From Lotus japonicus (lineage: Eukaryota > Streptophyta > Magnoliopsida > Fabales > Fabaceae): a stretch of DNA of 64,000 nucleotides. Both the position numbers and the translations under genes were made by a program. The stretch is taken from positions 35,303,176 to 35,367,175 of the forward strand of contig NC_080046.1 in NCBI RefSeq assembly GCF_012489685.1, in the 5' to 3' direction. The first letter of the stretch is position 1; the number at the start of each line of letters is the position of its first letter. The notes beneath the pieces were generated by a model that worked only from the letters and a program-made list of their open reading frames with translations, was not told the origin of the DNA and searched no databases. Below are positions 56,349-64,000 of the stretch, in pieces.

Positions 56349-56361
56349 TACACACACGTTC
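56349..56361 (+). promoter_or_regulatory. Possible internal promoter of the E3 accessory ORF
   Basis: Same CACTATACACACACG block and CT-rich leader as in E2, about 140 nt before the ATG at 56489. Weak TATA match. Confidence 0.35.
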
Positions 56362-56488
56362 TCTCTCACTTCCGGTTTTCACTCTCGCACTCCCTGCTTT
56401 TCAAAACCGCCTCCTTCGTGATTTCTCTCTCGATCTCTCTTCATCCTTCAAACTTCATCTTCTACCTCAAACCTTCAACCTCTTCAAA

Positions 56489-59337
56489 ATGGTGAGACAA
56501 ACCAGAAGATCTACTGCAGATGCACCTCAGTTCCCTCACATGGTAGTCGGGTTGGCAACGGGTCAACGGGGCTCTGAGAACCCAGCACAAGAACAAGCTC
56601 AAGCTCAAGAGGAGATTGTTCCTATTGCAGAACGGGGCTGTGCCGTTCACTGTGTATTTCCTCCTGAGGAACTCCAAGTCCTGGCAGAATGGAGATTCAA
56701 CCTCGACAACTTGGCTGCAAATGGGTTTGATCTCCGTCCTGAAGTCCAAGCTCAAGGTTGGGGAAACTACTTCAATCGACTTCGAGGACCGGTGTATGAG
56801 AAGCTAGTAAAGGAATTCTGGAAGCACGCTGATTGTGATGACACTCAGGTGGTTTCTTACATACTGGGTAGGAAGATCATCATCACGGAGAAGCCATTCG
56901 TGAATCTGCTAGGTGCAGAAACTGCTCATGGGTATCGGTTCTCACTGACGGAATCGAAGCTGAAACCCAGAACCAAGGACATCGTCAACAAGGCCCTGTA
57001 CACCACTTTCAAACCGGGCAAGACGAGCTACAAAGTGATGGACCTTCAACCCAAACTCCGGGTCTGGCACAAGATCCTGCTCAACTGCATAATCAACGAC
57101 CAAAGGGCAGTTCTCCAGACTACATCAACTTCAATCAGAAGGCGATGCTGTTCTTCATTCAAGACAAGGAGAAGATCTGCCTTCCCTACTTCCTGTTCTC
57201 CTATTTGAAGGAATGCATCCGGAAGTCTCGCACCACCTCCTCCATCAAGTCAGCCATCAAATATATCCCTTTTGGGAGGCTGATCTCAGACTTTCTCATT
57301 GAAAGCAATTTGGTGCAAGATTTGATCAATGCTGGTTGCACAGAGGACTTGAGCACAATTGTTAGCGATGTCTTCACTGCCAACTCTCTGAAGAAGATGG
57401 GTTTGGTCCAGAAGAAGATTGCTCCTGCTCATGAGGACACATCTTCTGAGATCAGAGGAAGAAGAATGCCTCTGAATGACTACCCTCTGTGGACTCAAGC
57501 AGACCATCCTGAAGCCATCAGATGCTATGTTGAAGACCTCAGGGCTCAAGGATTCGAGATTGACCTTGATGATTTCGTCAGCAGACTTCCACCAGCTCCA
57601 GAGTTTCCTTCTCCTCCCAAGAAGAAAACCAAGAGGAAGATGATTCTGGACGAATCCTCAGAGGAATCTGATGTCCCTCTGGTCAAGAAGGCGAAGAGCA
57701 AGCCTGATGATGATGATGGTGATGATAGTGAGGATGGTCCTCCAAAGAAGAAGCAGAAGAAAGTCAGAATTGTGGTGAAGCCTACTCGGGTGGAACCAGC
57801 TGCTGCAGAGGTCAGAAGGACTGAACCTCCTGCCAGAGTGACTCGATCATCAGCACATACAAGTAAGCCTGCACTTACCTCTGATGATGATTTGAATTTA
57901 TTTGATGCACTCCCAATTTCTGCCTTACTCCAACAATCTTCAAATCCCCTCACTCCTATTCCTGAATCCCAGCCAGCCGCACAAACCACCTCTCCACCAC
58001 ATTCCCCAAGATCTTCATTCTTTCAACCTTCTCCTACTGAAGCACCACTCTGGAATTTGCTTCAGAACCAACCCTCTAGGTCAGAAGATCCAACCTCTCT
58101 CCTTACCATTCCATACGATCCATTAACTTCTGAACCCATCATTCCCAACCAACCAGAACCCAAACCAACAGATCCACAACCCAGAACGTCTGATCACTCT
58201 GCTCCCAGAGCATCAGCACGTCCTGCTGTCAGAACCACGGATACAGACTCTTCATCAGCCTTCACACCTGTATCCTTCCCCATCAATGTCTTTGACTCTC
58301 CTCCCTCCAATACCTCTGAATCACTTAGAAAATTCATGGAGGTTAGGAAAGAGAAGGTATCTGCCTTGGAAGAATATTACCTTACCTGTCCAAGCCCTAG
58401 GCAATATCCTGGCCCTAGACCTGAACGTCTAGTTGACCCAGATGAACCTATCTTGGCCAATCCTATCCAAGAGGCAGACCCCTTAGTCCAACAGGCTCAC
58501 CCTGTCCCTGACCAACAAGAGCCAATTCAACCAGACCCTGAACCTGAACAATCAGTATCTAACCAATCCTCGGTTAGATCACCTCACCCTCTGGTTGAAA
58601 CTTCAGACCCTCACCGTGGAACCTCTGAACCCAATGCTCCCATAATTAACATTGGTTCTCCACAAGGTGCCTCTGAAGCTCATAGCAGCAATCACCCAGC
58701 CTCTCCTGCACCCAACCTCTCCATCATTCCCTATACTCACCTTCAACCCACATCTCTCTCTGAGTGCATCAATATTTTCAATCATGAAGCCTCCTTGAGG
58801 CTCCGCAATGTGCACGGTCAGACTGACCTCAGTGAGAATGCTGAAAATGTGGCTGATGAGTGGAACGATTTGAGCACTTGGCTGGTGGCTCAGTTTCCCG
58901 TTATGCTGCAGCTCCTGCATGCAGAGGGAAGTCAGAGCATTGAGGCTGCAAAGCAAAGGTTTGCTAGGAGGGTGGCTCTTCATGAACTTGAACAGAGAAC
59001 CAAGCTTCTTGAAGCCATTGAAGAAGCCAAGAGACAGAAAGAACAAGAAGAAGAAGCTGCCCGTCAAGCAGCAGCTCAGGCTGAACAAGCCAGACTTGAG
59101 GCAGAACGTCTTGAAGCTGAGGCTGAGGCAGAGCGACTTGCACCAGTTCTGTTTACTTCTGCTGCTTCTGCTTCCATTCCAGAACCTCAAGCTGCTCAGA
59201 ACGTTCCTTCCAGCTCTACTCCGACAAGCTCATCCAGACTCGACATCATGGAACAACGTCTTGACACTCATGAATCCATGCTGATTGAGATGAAGCACAT
59301 GATGATGGAACTTCTGCGCCGTACTGACAAATCTTAG
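56489..59337 (+). pseudogene. SIRE accessory protein of E3, one frameshift
   Basis: MVRQTRRSTADAPQF start at 56489. A lost C near 57090 (TGCATAATCAACG for TGCATCAATCAACG) breaks the frame at about codon 201, inside the PF20167-like domain. The remainder is intact to TAG at 59337. The E2 lesion is elsewhere, so neither is ancestral. Basic patches, P/S/T-rich middle and C-terminal coiled coil are as in E2. Confidence 0.78.
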
Positions 59338-59529
59338 TTTTTAGGATCTCTTCTTTTTCTTCCTTTTCCTTTTTTATTTAACGTTGTTTTACTTAAACTC
59401 TGCTTATTTACTTACTTTAATTTGTTCATTTGTGATTCTATATGCATATATCTATATATATTTGTGTCACATATGTTTGCAAAACCTGTTTTATTCATAA
59501 TTCTTTCCATCATACATTATTCCCTATAT

Positions 59530-59922
59530 CTAGAATGGAGGATCCTTCCTCATTCTTCTGCATTCTTGGCGCTGCTCCACTCTTTCCTTCTCCAGACGAT
59601 CCAATGCATACTCTATGTTGCCAAGTTTGATGCTCAGATCATCTTTTTCTAGACTATCTTCTGTCGTCTTGAGTCTCTTTTCCACAGTCTCTTTCTCTTC
59701 CAGCAGATTCAGCTCCCGCTGGCAAAGCTCCTGAATCTCTTCCACGAAGCCGAGGAACTCCTTCAGATCTTTCTCCATCTCTGGACCAAGATCTTCTTCA
59801 AGCAGTGTCTTCGTCAGCTCTTGTATGGTCTTTGTACCATCGGGATGCCTAATATTGAGGAACATATCTTCCTCAAACGCCTTCCTTCTGAGCTCTTCTA
59901 ATGCCATTCTGTATGATGCCAT
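59530..59922 (-). CDS. Antisense coiled-coil ORF of E3 (130 aa)
   Basis: Intact, ATG at 59922, one residue different from E2 (G58). Ends 192 bp from the convergent accessory ORF. TATA box 57 bp upstream of the ATG. See the E1 copy for protein features; no family recognised. Confidence 0.7.
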   Translation of the reverse strand: MASYRMALEELRRKAFEEDMFLNIRHPDGTKTIQELTKTLLEEDLGPEMEKDLKEFLGFVEEIQELCQRELNLLEEKETVEKRLKTTEDSLEKDDLSIKLGNIEYALDRLEKERVEQRQECRRMRKDPPF

Positions 59923-59971
59923 TTTTTTCTGAATATTATTCGAGGTGTGAAGCTTACCTTTCTCTCCAACG

Positions 59972-59979
59972 TTTTTATA
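59972..59979 (-). promoter_or_regulatory. TATA box of the E3 antisense ORF
   Basis: Minus strand CCTATAAAAACGTTGG, 57 bp before the ATG at 59922. Confidence 0.55.
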
Positions 59980-60166
59980 GGCTTCACTTTCTCTCTGAAA
60001 GTTAATGCTCTTACAGTTTCTCGAGGTTAAGTACTTGGTAACTGACCCTTCTATTTACTCCTTGACCGGTGGTAAACGTTCATCCCTTGCATTAACTCTT
60101 CTATTTATGATCGCCTAACTCTGATTCTTACATCATTTTCATTTTCTTTAAACTTAGACCTTCTCT

Positions 60167-60720
60167 AAGGGGGAGTACCTTGTACTTCAAGCTAAGTTTT
60201 TCACACCCCACACTTTTTGCTTATGACAAAAAGGGGGAGTAAACCCAGTTTTTGATGTGTAAGATGTGTTAGTGTGATTTATTTTTCTTTTGGAGATTTT
60301 AAGAGTTCCACCTTCATGACCATAGATGTGTCACTGGGCAAATACAAGGAATACATTTCACTTCTTCTGAAGTGATTCTAAGTTGACTCTGATACCCAAG
60401 ACTCTGATACCTTGTCCATGACTCTGATCACTTATGCGCTCTGATTATTCGTTTTTCATCTATGTCATAAGCTTTTCACTCTGAACTCTTATATGATTTA
60501 GCTCAGAATCTAGACTTTACTAACGTTTTCATCAAGTATTAGATTCAGGGGGAGCTAAGCTCAGAATCAAGCAGTGACTTGAATTCAGAATGAGCAAGAT
60601 AAACTATTCACATCAGGATAAGTCTTATTCTATATCTCTAAACTCTGAGTGAATTCAGTTTAATGTTTAAGAATTGTTCATCAAAAATCTTAGTTTTGTC
60701 ATCATCAAAAAGGGGGAGAT
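60167..60720 (+). promoter_or_regulatory. Polypurine tracts before the E3 3' LTR
   Basis: Runs at 60167-60176 (AAGGGGGAGT), 60227-60240 (CAAAAAGGGGGAGT), about 60546-60554 (CAGGGGGAG) and 60708-60720 (AAAAGGGGGAGAT). Four tracts in the same order as in E1 and E2. Confidence 0.75.
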
Positions 60721-61929
60721 TGTAAGATCAAGTTTTGATCTAGTAGTACAACTCTATGTTTTGATGATTACAAGTTAACCTTTTGATATGAACAATTGTG
60801 GTACTCTAACGTGTTTTTCTGAGTGTGCTATTTACAGGCTCTGACCCTGACTCAATTTCACACAAATCAGAAGCACTGTGTATAAAGGGTAACCCAAGCA
60901 ACGCTTTCGCATTCACCATGTTCAGTATGAACAGTGGAAAAGCTTCAGAAGATCTGAAGCTATACAAACTCTGATGAGGACTCAGTCGCTAGAAGCTCTG
61001 ATGATCCAGAAGTTCTGACAACCAAGAAACACTGAAGGTTCAGATGTTCCGATGGTGTAGAAGACTCTGAAGATCCAGAAGCTGAATAGTGGAAACTCTG
61101 AAGTCCAGAAGCAAGAAACTCTGAAGGCCATGTTCTTCCCTCTGAGTTCAGAATCAGAAGATACAATGGTCAGAGGATCTGTGCTTTCCCCATGACTCTG
61201 ATCAACCGGCTTCACAAGTTCCAATACGAAGCATTCCTCTGATCAGAAGTCTCCTAGGTTAAAAGGTCAAGTCGCTATCCTAGTACAAAAGCAAGTGTAC
61301 CTTCCTGACGACCTACCTAACGTTCTCAGCCACAGCAGAAGCTGGATTTTCCAGAACTGCCCTCCAACGGTAGCATTTCCATGCAACGCTCAACCCTAAT
61401 CCTTGGAGTATATATAGAGGCTGAAGATTGAAAGAAGCGGCTAAGAAACTAAGTTGAAGCAATACACACGCGCAAGACATATTCTAAGCTTTCTTTCATC
61501 TTGTAATTTATTTTAGTTTACACTCAGCTTATTCAGAAGCAAACCCTTGTAAACACCAACCTCAAACAGTTGTTTGATTTTCCTTTAGGAGATCAAGGTT
61601 GATCGGATCCTAGAGAAGACTAAGAGAGTGAATCTTAGTGTGAGCTAAGTCAGTGTAATTGTTAGTCACTTGTAGGTTTCAAGTGCAGTTGTAACTCTTA
61701 CCTGATTAGTGGATTGCCTTCATTCTAAGAAGGAAGAAATCACCTTAACGGGTGGACTGGAGTAGCTTGAGTGATTTATCAAGTGAACCAGGATAAAATC
61801 CTTGTGTGCTTTTCTATCTCTATCTTTTGCACTTAGTTCTCGAAAAGATTTGTTAAAATCTTTAAGGTGGTAGTTTTGTACTGAAAACGTTATTCAAACC
61901 CCCCCTTTCTACCGTTTTTCATACCTTCA
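60721..61929 (+). mobile_element. E3 3' LTR (1209 bp)
   Basis: TGTAAGATCAAG ... CATACCTTCA, followed at once by satellite DNA (CTTTATTCAC). TATA box at about 61409. Same length as the E1 LTR. Confidence 0.93.
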
Positions 61930-64000
61930 CTTTATTCACATGCCAGCTGAATTAAATGGGGGAAATCGGTAAAAATAGAAAACGGAACCTACAGGTTGAA
62001 TTTTAAAGGATAATTCGGCTGCTAACTTCAAACAGTCAAAAATTTTTACTTGGAACCCAGAATTGAGCTTATTTTATATGCTTTTGGGGAAGAAGAAGCT
62101 ACTTTATTCACCTGCCAGCTGAATTAAATCGGGGCAATTGGTAAAAATAGAAAACGGAATATACAGGTTGAATTTTGAAGGTTAATTCGGTTGCAAACTT
62201 CGAACAGCCATAACTTTTTCCCCGGAACCCAGAATTGAGCATATTTTATATGCTTTTGTTGTAGAAGAAGTAACTTTGTTCAAGTGCCAACCGACTTAAA
62301 CGGGGGAAATCGGTAAAAATAGAAAACGAAACCTACAGGTTGAATTTTGAAGGTTAATTCGGCTGCAAACTTCAAACAGCCATAACTTTTGCTCCGAAAC
62401 CCAGAATTGTGCATATTATATATGCTTTTGGGGTAGAAGAAGCTACTTTATTCAAGTTCCAGCCTAATTAAATGGGGGAAATCGGTAAAAATAGAAAACG
62501 GAACCTACAGGTTGAATTTTAAAGGTTAATTCGGCTGCAAACTTCAAACAGCCATAACTTTTGCTCCGGAACCCAGAATTTGGAATATTTTATATGTTTT
62601 TGGGGTAGAAGAAGCTACTTTATTCACCTGCCAGCTTAATTAAATCGAGGCAATCAGTAAAAATAGAAAACGGAACATACAGGTTGTATTTTGAAGGTTA
62701 ATTCGGTAGCAAACTTCAAACAGCCATAACTTTTGCCCCGGAACCCAGAATTGTGCATATTATATACGCTTTTGGGGTAAAAGAAGCTACTTTATTCACC
62801 TGTCTGCCGAATTAAACGGGGGAAATCGGTAAAAATTGAAAATGAAACCTGCAGGTTGAATTTTGAAGGTTAATTCGGCTGCAAACTTCAAACAGCCATA
62901 ACATTTGCCCCGGAGCCCAGAATTGAGCATATTTTATATGCTTTTAGGGTAAAAGAAGCTACGTTATTCACCTGCCAGCCGAATTAAACTGGGGATATCG
63001 GTAAAATAGAAAACGGTACCTACCGGTTGAATTTTGAAGGTTAATTCGGCTGCAAACTTCAAACAGCCATAACTATTGCCCCGGAACCCAGAATTAGGCA
63101 TATTTTATATGCTTTTGCGGTAGAAGAAGCTACTTTATTCAAGTTCCAGCCTAATTAAATGGGGAAATCGGTAAAAATAGAAAACGAAAACTACAGGTTG
63201 AAATTTGAAGGTTAATTCGGTTGCAAACTTCAAACAGCCATAACTTTTGCCCCGGAACCCAGAATTGAGCATATTTTATATGCTTTTGTTGTAGAAGAAG
63301 TAACTTTGTTCAAGTGCCAACCGACTTAAACGGGGGAAATCGGTAAAAATAGAAAACGAAACCTACAGGTTGAATTTTGAAGGTTAATTCGGCTGCAAAC
63401 TTCAAACAGCCATAACTTTTGCCCTGGAACCCAGAATTGTGCATATTATATACGCTTTTGGGGTAAAAGAAGCTACTTTATTCACCTGTCTGCCGAATTA
63501 AACGGGGGAAATCGGTAAAAATTGAAAACGAAACATGCAGGTTGAATTTTGACGGTTAATTCGGATGCAAACTTCAAACAACCATAACTTTTGCCCCGGA
63601 GCCCAGAATTGAGCATATTTTATATGCTTTTAGGGTAAAAGAAGCTACGTTATTCACCTGCCAGCCGAATTAAACCGGGGATATCGGTAAAAATAGAAAG
63701 CGGAACCTACCGGTTGAATTTTGAAGGTTAATTCGGCTGCAAACTTCAAATAGCCATAACTATTGCCCCGGAACCCAGAATTAGGCATATTTTATATGCT
63801 TTTGGGGTAGAAGAAGCTACTTTATTCAAGTTCCAGCCTAATTAAATGGGGGAAATCGGTAAAAATAAAAAACGGAACCTACAGGTTGAAATTTGAAGGT
63901 TAATTCGGCTGCAAACTTCAAACAGCCATAACTTTTGCTCCGGAACCCAGAATTTGGAATATTTTATATGTTTTTGGGGTAGAAGAAGCTACCTTATTCA
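61930..64000. repeat. Satellite array, monomer about 172 bp, with higher-order structure
   Basis: (C/A)GGTTGAA(T/A)TTTGAAGG-type anchors start at 61992, 62164, 62336, 62508, 62680, 62852, 63023, 63194, 63366, 63538, 63710 and 63881, so the period is 171-172 bp in 12 monomers. Monomer subtypes recur: AAGTTCCAGCCTAATT at 62454, 63141 and 63828 (687 bp apart), CCTGTCTGCCGAATT at about 62799 and 63485, GGGGATATCGG at about 62991 and 63678. The array continues past the window edge. No gene. Confidence 0.95.

Larger units (their letters stand above)
49806..61929 (+). mobile_element. SIRE/Maximus-type Ty1-copia element E3 (complete)
   Basis: The only copy here with both full LTRs. Order: LTR, primer site, intact gag, pol, accessory ORF, antisense ORF, polypurine tracts, LTR. 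Lesions are one single-base deletion in pol and one in the accessory ORF. Left flank TTCAT and right flank CTTTA do not match, so no target duplication is visible. Left is a Tat integrase scrap, right a satellite. Confidence 0.95.

Overview
This is plant nuclear DNA made almost entirely of nested LTR retrotransposons, with a satellite array at the right edge and three assembly gaps of exactly 100 N (10917-11016, 34435-34534, 46050-46149). I see no ordinary host gene, tRNA or rRNA. The element families (chromodomain Tekay/Del Ty3, Athila Ty3, Tat-like Ty3 and SIRE/Maximus-type Ty1-copia), tRNA-iMet primer sites and plant TATA boxes point to a flowering plant. A legume is plausible, but that is inference.

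Layout. 1-2882: an inverted, very long Tekay-type LTR with its own tandem subrepeats, inserted in the 5' LTR of a second, plus-strand Tekay element (2883-10916; gag remnant, RNase H end, integrase and chromodomain, 3' LTR cut by a gap). 11017-18775: an Athila element (gag, pol, non-coding tail, LTR), broken by frameshifts. 19083-29521: SIRE-type element E1 on the minus strand, 5' truncated. 29519-34322: a near-identical second copy of the Athila tail, its LTR and the E1 LTR, i.e. a tandem duplication with a unit of about 14.04 kb. 34535-34984: another Tekay LTR fragment. 34985-46049: SIRE element E2. 46150-49805: a roughly 275-bp tandem repeat, a probable Helitron (47898-48702) and a Tat-like integrase scrap. 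49806-61929: SIRE element E3, complete with both LTRs. 61930-64000: a roughly 172-bp satellite with higher-order structure.

The three SIRE elements (E1, E2, E3) share one architecture: LTR, tRNA-iMet primer site, gag, pol, a roughly 950-aa accessory ORF with TATA-like sequence and leader upstream, then a convergent antisense 130-aa ORF with its own TATA box, several polypurine tracts and the 3' LTR. Two features stand out. (1) In E1 and E3 gag and pol lie in different frames, and a 643-nt GT...AG segment inside the gag reading frame is missing exactly from E2; its removal fuses gag to pol in frame. This looks like an exitron-type intron switching between Gag and Gag-Pol, with E2 a copy made from spliced RNA. 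(2) The antisense ORF is intact in all three copies, has no indels, and by hand count shows a substitution pattern of purifying selection.

The elements carry different small lesions: two nonsense codons in E1, single-base frameshifts in E2 and E3. Many single-base deletions in E2 gag and in the duplicated E1 LTR flank one assembly gap and may be sequencing error.
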